The position numbers and the translations under genes were made by a program. 64,000 bases of DNA from Desulfovibrio desulfuricans (GTDB taxonomy: Bacteria; Desulfobacterota; Desulfovibrionia; Desulfovibrionales; Desulfovibrionaceae), in the NCBI RefSeq assembly GCF_024460775.1, contig NZ_JANFYZ010000001.1, positions 1 through 64,000 of the forward strand. Direction: 5' to 3'. The notes beneath the pieces are model-generated. The model was given only the letters and a program-made list of their open reading frames with translations. It ran no database searches and had not been told where the DNA came from. This document shows positions 1-8,521 of this stretch, piece after piece. The stretch's first letter is position 1. The number at the start of each line of letters is the position of its first letter.

Positions 1-70
1 GTTGCCATCTTGACCATTGTTGATTGTGTAGCCCCTGTATTTTCTCCCAGTCGTGGTGTCTTTTGCCATG
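1..70 (-). CDS. Hypothetical protein, 5' part only (runs off the left edge)
   Basis: An open frame on the minus strand starts at position 70 with MAKDTTTGRKYRGYT and continues past the window edge. A GGAG ribosome binding site lies six bases upstream of this ATG; another ATG sits directly against the GGAG and is too close to be used. Only 23 residues are visible and I do not recognise them. It lies in the same AT-rich element and on the same strand as the next three genes, so an element function is likely, but that is inference. Confidence 0.55.
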
Positions 71-560
71 ACCATCTCCTTTAGTTTGCTTTAACTCTGT
101 CGTAGTTATTACTTCTATGGCTAATGAACATACAAATGGCATTAATGTTGTGCTTATAATTTATTCTGCATGTTGCATTTATTATTCGCAGCAAACAGCT
201 ATTTTCTAATTATTATTAAGACACTACTAAAACCGGGATAGACAAGTACGCACTATACCGAATATAAAAAAATTTACTTCTGAAAGATGCTAACAAATTT
301 CACATAACATTGTTGCGATAAAGTTTACTTATACAAACTAATGACAACAAATCGTTATTAGAATGGTTGACAATTATTTTGTCCATCTATCTACAGGCTA
401 CTCCCCCTTAAGGGGGAGTAGCCTGTAGATAGATGGACAGTAAAAATATGCCTAGCCAGCTAAGTAAGATTGACTTTCAGAGCATAGGTAGAAGGGGAAA
501 AAACCACCAACCACTGACTGGCCAATCTTCACTAACATATCGCACCGCGCTGTACAGGGA
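71..560. other. AT-rich intergenic region of the integrated element
   Basis: About 490 bases without a convincing gene, clearly more AT-rich than the bulk of the window. It contains the 60-nt palindrome described separately, a TTGACA hexamer at 367-372 and many A/T runs. It lies between the start of the left-edge ORF and the 3' end of the helicase gene. It should hold the left-edge ORF promoter, which I cannot pin down. Confidence 0.6.
380..439. repeat. 60-nt perfect palindrome with no spacer
   Basis: The sequence from 380 to 409 is exactly the reverse complement of 410 to 439, with the dyad centre in TTAA (408-411). Every base pairs over 30 bp and there is no loop. Neither side is followed by a T-run, so it is a poor fit to an intrinsic terminator. 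It lies downstream of a replication-type helicase gene, so a role as an origin, nicking or recombination hairpin is possible but unproven. Confidence 0.9.
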
Positions 561-2723
561 TTAACATGTATCATCATCCAATTGCACACTAGGGTTATTT
601 TCCATTGGATCAGCAAACATGCCGTTTTCCCTTAGTGCCCTGTAATGGTTGTAAGCAGCAGCCCTTTTACATATGCCCATATCGACAACAGCAGCACACA
701 CTTCCTTCTGCCCATGTGTAGGATTCTCTTTGACATAATCGACTATGGCTTGATCAATAGTCGGCACGCTAGCAACCGGCATATCTCCGTCCACATCTTC
801 TGATTTTTCACTATCAGGGCAAGGCAGGCCTGAATCGGAATGAATCAAAGATCTCTGGCAGACGTCAAAGACCATCCCGCTAGCTTCGTTCTTAATCGTG
901 TAATTAGTCCAGCAATGTTCACCAGATTCAAAATTACGATTTTTTGTTGCTATTACTTCAATTCCACATTTACCAATCTTCAGCTGAAGAACAACGTCTA
1001 AAGCAATCTCTTTCCCCATTGTTCCATATGCTGTATCGCCCTTTTTACCTTGATGATCTACAACAATTGCAGTTTTTCCATTCTTTCTACACCAGTCATA
1101 GAACATATTGGGCGCGGCTGCATTGGAAATCCCTGTTGACATACTCGTAGGAAATACTTTGAAGAGGCTATCCACAATAATTATATCGGCTTGTTCAAGG
1201 TCAAGCAGCAAGTCTTCCCAACCAGCTTCGGTGTCCAACCGTATATCTTTATTTTCAATCACGAATGAACGGACTATAAGTTCATTCGCGGCACTCTCTG
1301 GCAAACCAAGTCCTTCGGCAATTGAGCGAGCACGGTTTTTCAGGCTGTCTGCGGGCAACTCTGCATCAATTATCAAGACACGGTATTTCCGCGATGGGCA
1401 TACTTTCCCGCCAAGAGCCTTGTACCCATTGGCGAAACACAGCGCCAATAGCAAAGCAAACAGACTCTTTCCTACACCACGCCATGCAAATATCGTCATC
1501 TGATCACCAAGCCGCAGTAGCCCTTCCAGAAGCATTTCTGGTTCGTTTTCGCTGCCGGGCAATTCCAGCAAAGGCTGCCCTTGGGGTAAAATTCCTCGGG
1601 GAGGCTCAACGCCAAATTCACGCCGGCAATGTTCGGCAAACTCAGGAAGACTGCACTCACCGTCCTGTCGGGTTATCGCAGATATGTCTTGAGTGAAACT
1701 AGAAATGTTATTTATTTTATGCCGCTTAAAAAAATATGGAGACAACCCATGTGTCTTCAGTGCCAAGAATACCTCAAAAGCCTGACAACATCCGGCAGCA
1801 GTGTTGTCTGGGAAAATAAGCGGAATCAGTGAACCCAAGGATGCCCAATCGCTTATTTCAATTGAACTATATGTCGTTATCGGTAGCAATTGGGATATCA
1901 ATGCGTAACCCTGCTTGATAGTCTCGCACATCGTTTCGCTTGAACATATGAGGACATATTGAGAATTCGGTCTAAGTCGCACAATATCATTTAGATTATA
2001 AAGAGGAATTTTATTGGCGGGGTGAAGCAAATCAAAAACAATATTATAAGCAGAGTTACCAGCATACTGCCATGCCGATATGGGAAGCTTGGCAATCATT
2101 CCTGATTCATCAAAAAAATGCACAACACCGAAAGCTGTACTGCCATTCTCTGTAGAGTACCAATATACTCTAAATTTTTTGAATCCAAAATCTATCGGAA
2201 AATCTTTGATGGCCTGTTGCGCATGCTGCTTGTCTCTGTCCGTCATCAATACGCTGTTGTGACATGCCTTTCGATTGAACAGATAACGATCTTCTTGGGC
2301 CAGAAGTAACCCTATTTCCCTGATGATATTCGAATATACATTTTCGGGAAGCCACCCTTTTTTCTGTCGAAAAAGCGGCCCAAGGTAAAATCCGCCCAAT
2401 GCCGAATATCCTTCTGCCTCGGTAATGAATTTTTTATCTTCACTGTTTCCGTGCAGCCGATTCAACAACCGATTTCTTGGGGTAGAATATGCGCCGCAGC
2501 TTTCAGGATGCAAGGAAATAGCAGTATTATCAGACAGAAAAATATCTTCGCCTTCTTGCCTTACTTCAGGATCAAGCAACTTTGCAAAACTTGCCACAAG
2601 GGCTGGGTCTGTCTGGACTTTACGCCAGAGCAAGTCCTGTTGAAGCACATCATTCACAGAGCCATACAGCTTCCAGGCAGGATGACCGAATGCCTTTGGA
2701 TAACGTGGAGTATATTGGAACAT
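561..2723 (-). CDS. Primase/RepA-type helicase of a mobile element (toprim-like region plus AAA_25/RecA-like ATPase)
   Basis: The C-terminal half (about residues 375-630) is a RecA/AAA_25-type ATPase: a Walker A motif in WRGVGKSLFALL, a Walker B in DIIIVDSLFKVF, and a sensor-like IVVDHQGKKGD. It resembles the RepA/DnaB-like helicases of plasmids and integrated elements. Ahead of it, YVLICSSETMCETIKQG and LIFPDNTAAG look like a toprim fold in which the usual acidic EGE is replaced by SSE, so primase activity is doubtful. The start at 2723 is chosen because GGAGG sits five bases upstream; a longer frame to 2762 has no better site. That gives 720 residues. It probably replicates or processes the element. 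The helicase call is firm; the toprim reading is inference. Confidence 0.75.
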   Translation of the reverse strand: MFQYTPRYPKAFGHPAWKLYGSVNDVLQQDLLWRKVQTDPALVASFAKLLDPEVRQEGEDIFLSDNTAISLHPESCGAYSTPRNRLLNRLHGNSEDKKFITEAEGYSALGGFYLGPLFRQKKGWLPENVYSNIIREIGLLLAQEDRYLFNRKACHNSVLMTDRDKQHAQQAIKDFPIDFGFKKFRVYWYSTENGSTAFGVVHFFDESGMIAKLPISAWQYAGNSAYNIVFDLLHPANKIPLYNLNDIVRLRPNSQYVLICSSETMCETIKQGYALISQLLPITTYSSIEISDWASLGSLIPLIFPDNTAAGCCQAFEVFLALKTHGLSPYFFKRHKINNISSFTQDISAITRQDGECSLPEFAEHCRREFGVEPPRGILPQGQPLLELPGSENEPEMLLEGLLRLGDQMTIFAWRGVGKSLFALLLALCFANGYKALGGKVCPSRKYRVLIIDAELPADSLKNRARSIAEGLGLPESAANELIVRSFVIENKDIRLDTEAGWEDLLLDLEQADIIIVDSLFKVFPTSMSTGISNAAAPNMFYDWCRKNGKTAIVVDHQGKKGDTAYGTMGKEIALDVVLQLKIGKCGIEVIATKNRNFESGEHCWTNYTIKNEASGMVFDVCQRSLIHSDSGLPCPDSEKSEDVDGDMPVASVPTIDQAIVDYVKENPTHGQKEVCAAVVDMGICKRAAAYNHYRALRENGMFADPMENNPSVQLDDDTC

Positions 2724-2734
2724 AATTCCTCCAA

Positions 2735-2760
2735 GGGAGGCAGGCATGAACCTGCCTCCC
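2735..2760 (-). promoter_or_regulatory. Hairpin just upstream of the helicase gene ribosome binding site
   Basis: A perfect 10-bp inverted repeat (GGGAGGCAGG / CCTGCCTCCC) with a six-base loop ends a few bases before the TTGGAGG of the helicase gene. There is no T-run after it. Its position fits an operator or a translation-control hairpin in the leader. The repeat is directly visible; its role is inferred. Confidence 0.5.
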
Positions 2761-2801
2761 AAGCTTAAAAATTTTCATTTGCAGTTTTAATAGATCTTGT
2801 A

Positions 2802-3086
2802 CTAACGATTGGCACGTTTCATGTCCGCATCAAGCCATTTCAAAAAAGCATCGCGCAAAATAATAACCTTACGAGGCGATACTTTAATGAAGCATTGAGC
2901 GGGAATTTCTCCGCGTGATCTACGATTCTGAATCGTACGCCAACGCAATACATTACTTGTCAAGCAGTCAATCATCTTTCCTGGAAATGATTCAGGCAAT
3001 GTTGCATAGTATTGTTCAATTAGCATAGTAGTCATAAGCCACACCATTTTTGCACGTGAAGCGAGATGCGCCTTAAATTCAGGCAC
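2802..3086 (-). CDS. Small excisionase/AlpA-like DNA-binding protein
   Basis: Up to 94 residues, starting with GTG at 3086; ATG codons at residues 14 and 18 are alternatives and no ribosome binding site clearly decides. The core around LRWRTIQNRRSRGEIP followed by KVSPRKVIILRDAFLKWL has the shape of the winged-helix excisionase/AlpA fold, in which a fingerprint helix is followed by a short beta wing. Such proteins direct excision or activate element genes. It sits between the helicase and a zinc-finger protein on the same strand. The family call rests on pattern only. Confidence 0.5.
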   Translation of the reverse strand: MPEFKAHLASRAKMVWLMTTMLIEQYYATLPESFPGKMIDCLTSNVLRWRTIQNRRSRGEIPAQCFIKVSPRKVIILRDAFLKWLDADMKRANR

Positions 3087-3214
3087 ATGTTAAAGACGCC
3101 AATATGTCAGGCGACCAGTGTTTGGAGGAGGCTTGCGAAAGAAAAGGGGATGTGGCAAACTGAGCTTGATACGTCAGTCAGGCCGAAACCGTTGGCGCGG
3201 TTTCCCCTGCGCAA

Positions 3215-3250
3215 GCCCGGCCTCTCTTCATGGATGCCGGGTTTTTTATG
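3215..3250 (+). terminator. Rho-independent terminator on the plus strand, antisense to the element genes
   Basis: A CCCGGC/GCCGGG stem (3216-3221 with 3236-3241) is followed by six T residues on the plus strand. The minus-strand reading has no T-run. No convincing plus-strand gene precedes it, so it may end a short RNA or protect the element from outside transcription. Confidence 0.55.
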
Positions 3251-3893
3251 TTCTTTTTTTCTGCCTATAATCTAGCAATCTACATTTTGTGGAACAAAAT
3301 ACTGCTTTTTGAGTTTTTCCATAAAAAATTCTTCCACAGATTGGACAGATTCTCATTAACAAGAAAAGCCGATTAGAAATATCCCAAGCTGGCGTCAAAA
3401 TGTAATTTACTTCTATATACTCTTGAATACTCATCGGAGACGAAATCGCCAGCACGGACGGAATAGCATGCAAGCCTTCCACTCGAAATCCAATGGAATG
3501 ATTCTGTTCAACAATATTATTAAAATCTTGCTGTGGAAGACTACAATTTCTGATGGCCCATGAGAAAAAGAACTCATGTCGCTTCCTACATCTTTCAAGA
3601 ATATCCCTTCCAAGTTCAAATTTCTTCTCGCCAGGTATCACATATACTGCGCAAAATTTTTGGTAGCCATAAGGTTTTTTGCACTTCAAGAAGGCGCCCC
3701 TACGGTCATCCTCTGACAAGCAAAGTCGCGTATTCGCCAATCCCCTTACAGCTATATTGGGGCATCCCAGAGCAAAAAGTGGAGAAGGCTCAAAACCAGA
3801 AATTTGAATAATGGATTCAATAGGCTCATTAAGATTGAGCCACGTTTCCAGGAGCTGGTAAGCGAATGCTATTTTGTGTTTAGTTTTTGCCAT
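3246..3893 (-). CDS. Hypothetical protein with C-terminal CGNR-like zinc finger
   Basis: 215 residues. The C-terminal 35 contain CPICGRIFYG and FCSTKCR, a four-cysteine zinc finger (C-x2-C ... C-x3-C) followed by a basic tail, YRQKKRT. This resembles the finger at the end of CGNR-type proteins. The N-terminal 170 residues are not recognised. No clear Shine-Dalgarno precedes the ATG. It lies at the tRNA-proximal end of the element, beside a 20-bp-stem palindrome that could overlap its promoter. Nucleic-acid binding is plausible; the function is unknown. Confidence 0.6.
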   Translation of the reverse strand: MAKTKHKIAFAYQLLETWLNLNEPIESIIQISGFEPSPLFALGCPNIAVRGLANTRLCLSEDDRRGAFLKCKKPYGYQKFCAVYVIPGEKKFELGRDILERCRKRHEFFFSWAIRNCSLPQQDFNNIVEQNHSIGFRVEGLHAIPSVLAISSPMSIQEYIEVNYILTPAWDISNRLFLLMRICPICGRIFYGKTQKAVFCSTKCRLLDYRQKKRT

Positions 3894-3905
3894 GGGTCAA
3901 AGCTA

Positions 3906-3947
3906 TGGTCTAAGAACTATTTTGTCAACAAAATAGTTCTTAGACCA
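3906..3947. repeat. Palindrome, 20-bp perfect arms with 2-base spacer
   Basis: Arms at 3906-3925 and 3928-3947 are exact reverse complements separated by CA. The repeat lies 13 bases upstream of the zinc-finger gene start and about 120 bases from the tRNA-Leu 3' end. It could be an operator for that gene or an arm-type or recombination site of the element. Its arm shares the string TATTTTGTC with the flank and edge of the 60-nt palindrome (375-383), which hints at one recognising protein. Confidence 0.85.
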
Positions 3948-4014
3948 GCACTGGAATACACAAAACAAACCTGAGAGGGGCGGGATAGGAGCGGGATAAA
4001 CGGCAAAAAGACGC

Positions 4015-4057
4015 AAAAAAGGGTTTGTGAGCGGCCTTGAGCCATCTTCACAAACCC
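4015..4057 (-). terminator. Rho-independent terminator of tRNA-Leu(CAA)
   Basis: On the minus strand a GGGTTTGTGA/TCACAAACCC stem closes a loop and is followed by a T-run (4015-4020). It starts about 11 bases after the tRNA 3' end. Confidence 0.85.
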
Positions 4058-4068
4058 TTGATTTATCT

Positions 4069-4155
4069 TGGTACCGGGAGCGAGACTTGAACTCGCAAGA
4101 GGTTGCCCTCGGCGGATTTTGAGTCCGCTGCGTCTACCAATTCCACCATCCCGGC
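4069..4155 (-). tRNA. tRNA-Leu (anticodon CAA)
   Basis: The minus strand reads GCCGGGATGG ... CCCGGTACCA with a long variable arm typical of class II tRNA. The anticodon stem GCGGA/TCCGC encloses the loop CTCAAAA, giving anticodon CAA, and a CCA end is encoded. The change from AT-rich element to GC-rich chromosome falls beside this gene, so it is the likely integration target, although the other attachment site lies outside the window. Confidence 0.95.
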
Positions 4156-5079
4156 AGACTGACCAAGACACATGGGCAATGCCGCATATGCATGGCGTGA
4201 GTGGCTTTGTAGCCCAAGGAGCGCCGATTCGTCAAGTCCTCAGAGCAGTTGCTCCCTGATTGGGCCAAAAGCCGCCCGACACCGTGGTACAGAATTGGCT
4301 GGCTGGGAGTACGGGAATGACCATCAACATTGTATGGGAACGAAACGGATTTTTATTACGATCTGCCAGTCTTGGAGATTCAGAACCTTACTATGAACAG
4401 AATTACAATCTATTGGACAGAGAGCCTGTGAAAATGACAGGGTGCAAAGATAGTTTTACAAGATAAGAAGTCACTTTTTTTTCAGTAAATCTATTGATGC
4501 TGCTGACACGTATCTATTTTTACTCATAGCGCCAGTAGCGAATGCATTGTGAGCGATATTGATGCTGTTCTTTGTAGTGCTCATTTTTGCATTGCTATCC
4601 TTCAAAATGCATATAGAGGAAGGGGCTTGGAACATGGGCAGTTCAGTCTATTTGTAGTTTTGTTTTTGATGAATTAAAGATCTCCTGTCTGCTGCTGATG
4701 CGTTTTGCCCATATGTGTGGTGTAAAAAACTTCAGATAACTCTGTTTGCGTCTGGATCGAACTTTTTATCAGGCTGGTACTGGAGTTACGGCTGTGCAAA
4801 CATCCCTGAACTCCTTGATTGCCAGCATCATAAAACAGGCCGGGGGCAATTGCTCAATAGCGGGTGTCTCCCTATCGACAAGCTGATGCCCTTACGCTAA
4901 CTTGATATACAGTTTTAGGCTGAATCATGTCGGCGGCATCTGCAACAGCAAGGTATTCCGTGATTTTTTATAGGATTTGTCGTGTCTTGCCTGTCTTTAA
5001 GGGCGGCGGGTCATGACAGCATCAGCGCCTTCAGGTTGGAGGCCCTCATTCGAGGCGGCGTGTCAGCGCCAGTCTGTTT
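4156..5079. other. Gene-poor region beside tRNA-Leu with degraded coding remnants
   Basis: Over 900 bases contain only short frames with no recognisable family. One plus-strand frame, about 4770-4885, reads like a protein tail (TGVTAVQTSLNSLIAS ... STS stop) but has no upstream part. I read this as eroded sequence left by earlier integrations, with no supportable gene. Confidence 0.5.
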
Positions 5080-5119
5080 CCCCTTCCCATCGCCTAGGCG
5101 GGAAGAGGGGGCTTTTTTA
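5080..5119 (+). terminator. Rho-independent terminator
   Basis: A CCCCTTCCC arm pairs, with one bulge, with GGGAAGAGGGG, followed by CTTTTTTAT on the plus strand. No intact gene precedes it, which fits loss of an upstream gene. Confidence 0.6.
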
Positions 5120-5259
5120 TTGCTTGCCGTACCCCTTCCTTTTTTTCATATCTCCCCGCGTTTCTTCTCGTAGCAGTTTAGTTGCCCCGGTTCTCCATTC
5201 GATTGACCGCGCTGTTGGCCGCCTTGCAGCACAGCGCTGTTGTCGCTTTTGTCATATTA

Positions 5260-5300
5260 CCCGCTCCACAACTTTGCGTTGTGCGGCGGGTTTTGTTTTG
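5260..5300 (+). terminator. Second Rho-independent terminator upstream of the truncated activator gene
   Basis: The arms CCCGC and GCGGG enclose an inner pair, CACAAC/GTTGTG, and are followed by TTTTGTTTTG. It lies about 45 bases before the activator gene start. Confidence 0.55.
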
Positions 5301-5343
5301 CGTTTTTGTACCGCAGCAAAGGGTACGATCAGGAGTATGCGCT

Positions 5344-6021
5344 ATGTATGTAGCTGGAATTGATGTTGGTTCTGTGGCTGCAAAGGCCGTTGTGCTCGAG
5401 CTGCTGCCCAACGGCGGCTTGCAGGTTGCCGGTCGGGCAGTGCTGCCTACAGGCTGGAATACCGCCGAGGCTGGCGAGTTTGCGCTCAACAATGCCTGCG
5501 AGGCTGCCGCAATGGCACGCAGCGGTCTGAGGCATGTCACTGCCACGGGCTACGGGCGTATTGCCCTGCCTTTTGCCGACAAAACGGTTACGGAGATCAG
5601 TTGCCATGCGCGGGGCGCTGCGCATCTTTTCCCCCGCGCGGGGCTTGTGCTCGATATCGGCGGGCAGGACAGCAAGGTAATAAGCCTGGATATCCCGCGA
5701 GAAGCGGAGGCAGGCAGTCTGGATGCGGCAAGCGGTACGGGCAGCCTGGGCCCGCTCAAAACTGCGGGAAAACCGGGCGCAGTGCGCGATTTTTTGATGA
5801 ACGACAAGTGCGCGGCAGGCACCGGGCGTTTTTTGCAGGTGCTCTCGGGCATTTTGAACATGCCGCTGGACGAACTGGGCAAGGCAGCCGCCACGGGCAA
5901 GCCGGTGGCCATTTCAAGCATGTGCGCCGTGTTTGCAGAAACAGAAATTGTGGGCCTGCTGGCCCGCAGTACGCCGCCGATAATTTGCCCGGATCGGGCA
6001 TTTCGTAAATTTTCTGGTTAG
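5344..6021 (+). pseudogene. Truncated 2-hydroxyacyl-CoA dehydratase activator (HgdC/YjiL family, BadF/BcrA ATPase fold)
   Basis: The start at 5344 follows AGGAG. MYVAGIDVGSVAAKAV is the ASKHA phosphate-1 motif, VLDIGGQDSKVI the second, and the two cysteines that would share a [4Fe-4S] cluster in the dimer are present in NDKCAAGTGRF and SSMCAVFAETE. The family transfers electrons with ATP hydrolysis to 2-hydroxyacyl-CoA dehydratases. The reading ends at 225 residues; the usual last 30-40 residues are missing and the tail after LLAR looks frame-shifted. There is an unusual insert of about 26 residues after the second motif. No dehydratase subunit genes are nearby. It is probably a relic, although an active shortened form cannot be excluded. 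Confidence 0.65.
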
Positions 6022-6359
6022 GTTGGGGCTGCATCTGCGTTCCTCGATTGCAAATAAAAGTTAGTCTTAACTAATTCTGTTAAATTCAATTAATTAAATT
6101 GAAAAAGAATGTCAATACCAGCTAGGGAAAAGTTCAACAATTCGGGCAAGCGCACGGATGACAATGAAAAAGGGACGGGGTAAGCAGCGGAAGCCAAAGG
6201 CTGGCAGCACTACTGACTGCCATATTTGCGGAAAAAAGGATGTGTTCGCAGTTGGAAGGGGCTGAAAAAAGATTGCAATTTGCCTGAGGGGTTGCCTGAA
6301 TTCGGCAGTTTATCCGGCAACAACGTGTCCGTGCCAATCCATCTGATATTATGCTGTTT
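6022..6359. other. AT-rich scar after the truncated activator gene, no gene seen
   Basis: The sequence turns AT-rich immediately after the broken activator, then continues to the terminator of the regulator gene. No frame is convincing on either strand. The composition change at the break suggests an insertion or deletion scar. Confidence 0.45.
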
Positions 6360-6390
6360 AAAAGATGGTGCTCCTTGACGTAGGAGCACC
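6360..6390 (-). terminator. Probable terminator of the sigma-54 activator gene
   Basis: A perfect 8-bp stem, GGTGCTCC/GGAGCACC (6367-6374 with 6383-6390), is followed on the minus strand by ATCTTTTAAA, a weak T-run. It is about 105 bases beyond the stop of the regulator gene. Confidence 0.5.
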
Positions 6391-6494
6391 TGAATGAAGC
6401 GGAGCCGATTCACGGGATGGCAGCGTAGTGGGAAAGCAGGCATATGCACAGATGGTTGTACCCGGTGTTATTACTTGTTTTCCTGTTCAGGTTC

Positions 6495-8453
6495 TTACCT
6501 GGTTTCGGGCAAAATTTCCTGCCCGAACAGGCCGAATTTTTTCATTTTTCTCCAAAGTGTGGCGCGCCCAATGCCCAGTCGGCGCGCAGTTTCTTTCCTG
6601 TTTCCGCCGCATTGCCGCAACATGTCGCGCAGGGCGCGTGCTTCCAGAGCATAAAGGCTGGCGGCAGAGGAGTCCTGTTGTCTGACAACTGGGGCAACGT
6701 CGTTTGGGCATGTCTGTTCGTATGGGTGGCAACTGCGCAGGGAATCAGCCATGATGTCTTCAGAAAGCACACCATGCGGGGCAATGACCATGGCCCGCTC
6801 CAGAACATTGGCCAGTTGCCGTACATTGCCCGGCCAGGGGATAGTTTCCAGAAGCGCCATCCCACGTGGATCTATCGGTGGCATGGGCTTGTGCTGTTCT
6901 TTGGATTTTCTGTGCAGTATGAACCGCGCCAGCAGGCCAATATCCCCCAAGCGCTCCACCAGCGGGGGAAGCTCCAGAATGAGCACCGCCAGTCTGTAGT
7001 ACAGGTCTTCCCTGAACCTTCCCGCCTGAACTTCTTTCGCCAGATTGCGGTTGGTGGCGGCGATAATGCGCACGTCCACCGGCGTTACCTTGTTGTCGCC
7101 CACGCGCGAGACCTCTTTTTCCTGTAGGACTCGCAACAGGCGACATTGCAGGGGCAAAGGCATTTCGCTTATTTCATCCAGAAAAATGGTGCCGCAGTGG
7201 GCCATTTCAAAAAGACCCATTTTGCCGCTTTCGCTGGCGCCAGTGAACGCCCCCCGCACATAGCCGAACAGCTCGCTCTCAAGCAGGTTTTCTGGCAGAG
7301 CGGCGCAGTTTACGGCCACAAAGGGACTGTCTGCCCTGGCACTGGCATTGTGGATAGACTGCGCAAAGAGTTCCTTGCCTGTACCTGTTTTGCCGTAAAT
7401 GAGAACAGTGCTTTCGGACTGCGCATAGGTGAAGGCCCGTTTTTTCGCTTTTTCCAGTGATTCCGATTTTCCAACCACATCGGCAAAGGTGCTTTTGGCC
7501 ACGTGCCCGGAATCACGTACCCGTTTGCGCACCCGCTGCTCCAGAGACTGGATGCGCCGTACTTCCTGCAAGGTAAGCACCGCGCCCCGGCTGTGCCCGT
7601 TCACGTGGATGGGCACACTGGTAACGGCAAGAGAATTGCCGCCTATCAGGCATACTTCGGAGGCTTGCTCGTTTTCAGGCGTCTGGATGCAGGATTCCCA
7701 GGGCATGCCCAAAACCTCGCGCACGTCGCGCCCCACCACATCCTGCCGCCGCAGGCCAAGCAGCTCAAGGCCGATGCGGTTTATCTCAGAGATATGCCCC
7801 GAGGCATCAATGCCGATAATGCCATCGTTGATGGAGTTGAGCAGGGCATTGATTGTGCCGAGGCGCAGGTCTTTTTCCTTCTGGAGCGAAACAATGCGCT
7901 TGCCCTCTTCAATGGCGTCCTGAATGACGCGCGGATCCATGTCGATGTGTACGCCCTGCGCGCCAAGAGCCCGAGCGGCGTTTACCACGGGCGAGCCGCC
8001 CACAAAGGCCTTTACGCCTCTGGCAATGAGCTGCCGCAGTCTTTCCGATATATCGGCAAGATCCGTCAGGGTTTCCACAATCACCGGTTTTTCAAAAAAA
8101 TCCTTTAGGGCAAGAGCGTTGTAGGTGAAGGATTCAAATCCCACCACCGCGATTTTATCCGCAAGGCCAAAAGCGCGGTTGACTGCGCGCAGCATGTCCA
8201 CGCTCGTATACCTAAGCTCCAGCACATGCGTTTTGAGGGCTGCTTTAAGCAGGGCAGCCGTGCCGCCGTTGCTGACTACAACCATGGCCTGTCCCTGGTC
8301 GATATGGCTTTGGGCAAGGCGCACTGCATCTTCCAGCGCTGCTTCATAAACAAGAAAGCTCTCGCCGATGCGGCTGAAAATGTTGCTGATAGTGTTGGTA
8401 ATCGGTTCGCTTGGGGTGATGAACAGAATGTCTTCCCTGCGGATATGAACCAT
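6495..8453 (-). CDS. Sigma-54-dependent activator with PrpR-type N-terminal sensor, PAS and Fis-type HTH
   Basis: 652 residues. Residues about 5-190 match the PrpR N-terminal domain (ligand sensor; [24 protein letters not shown]). A PAS domain follows (about 200-310, [14 protein letters not shown]). The AAA+ module has Walker A in [12 protein letters not shown] and the GAFTGA sigma-54 contact loop (RGAFTGAS), then a Fis-type HTH ([17 protein letters not shown]). The start at 8453 has GGAG six bases upstream and is preferred over ATGs further up. The gene is divergent from the dehydrogenase/permease/aldolase cluster, which carries a matching -24/-12 promoter, so it very likely activates that cluster in response to its substrate. 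The ligand is unknown; the PrpR domain does not by itself mean 2-methylcitrate. Confidence 0.92.
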   Translation of the reverse strand: MVHIRREDILFITPSEPITNTISNIFSRIGESFLVYEAALEDAVRLAQSHIDQGQAMVVVSNGGTAALLKAALKTHVLELRYTSVDMLRAVNRAFGLADKIAVVGFESFTYNALALKDFFEKPVIVETLTDLADISERLRQLIARGVKAFVGGSPVVNAARALGAQGVHIDMDPRVIQDAIEEGKRIVSLQKEKDLRLGTINALLNSINDGIIGIDASGHISEINRIGLELLGLRRQDVVGRDVREVLGMPWESCIQTPENEQASEVCLIGGNSLAVTSVPIHVNGHSRGAVLTLQEVRRIQSLEQRVRKRVRDSGHVAKSTFADVVGKSESLEKAKKRAFTYAQSESTVLIYGKTGTGKELFAQSIHNASARADSPFVAVNCAALPENLLESELFGYVRGAFTGASESGKMGLFEMAHCGTIFLDEISEMPLPLQCRLLRVLQEKEVSRVGDNKVTPVDVRIIAATNRNLAKEVQAGRFREDLYYRLAVLILELPPLVERLGDIGLLARFILHRKSKEQHKPMPPIDPRGMALLETIPWPGNVRQLANVLERAMVIAPHGVLSEDIMADSLRSCHPYEQTCPNDVAPVVRQQDSSAASLYALEARALRDMLRQCGGNRKETARRLGIGRATLWRKMKKFGLFGQEILPETR

Positions 8454-8483
8454 GGACGTCTCCATCTGCAAATTGTTTCCTTT

Positions 8484-8521
8484 TGATACATGGTATATCA
8501 AGTGAAACATAAATGAAACAG
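8484..8521. promoter_or_regulatory. Candidate upstream activator sites between the divergent genes
   Basis: The intergenic region has an inverted repeat TGATA-N7-TATCA (8484-8500) followed by two GAAACA repeats (8504-8509 and 8515-8520). They lie 140-175 bases upstream of the sigma-54 promoter, the usual distance for enhancer sites. Assignment to the PrpR-like activator is inference. Confidence 0.35.

Noticed and set aside
380-439. Palindrome as an ordinary bidirectional terminator
   Set aside because: No T-run follows on either strand, and the stem is much longer than a terminator and lacks a loop.
2724-2762. Longer start for the helicase gene
   Set aside because: The extra residues overlap a perfect inverted repeat, while the ATG at 2723 has GGAGG at ideal spacing.
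4069-4155. CRISPR array anywhere in the window
   Set aside because: No set of regularly spaced direct repeats was seen; repeats found are palindromes, coding linker repeats or terminators.
5182-5343. Upstream extension of the dehydratase-activator frame to position 5182
   Set aside because: It runs through a terminator hairpin, and the ATG at 5344 has a good ribosome binding site and begins exactly at the conserved family motif.
6495-8453. Methylcitrate-cycle regulator PrpR in the strict sense
   Set aside because: The sensor domain is of the PrpR type, but no prpB, prpC or prpD genes are nearby; the neighbours are a dehydrogenase, a permease and an aldolase.
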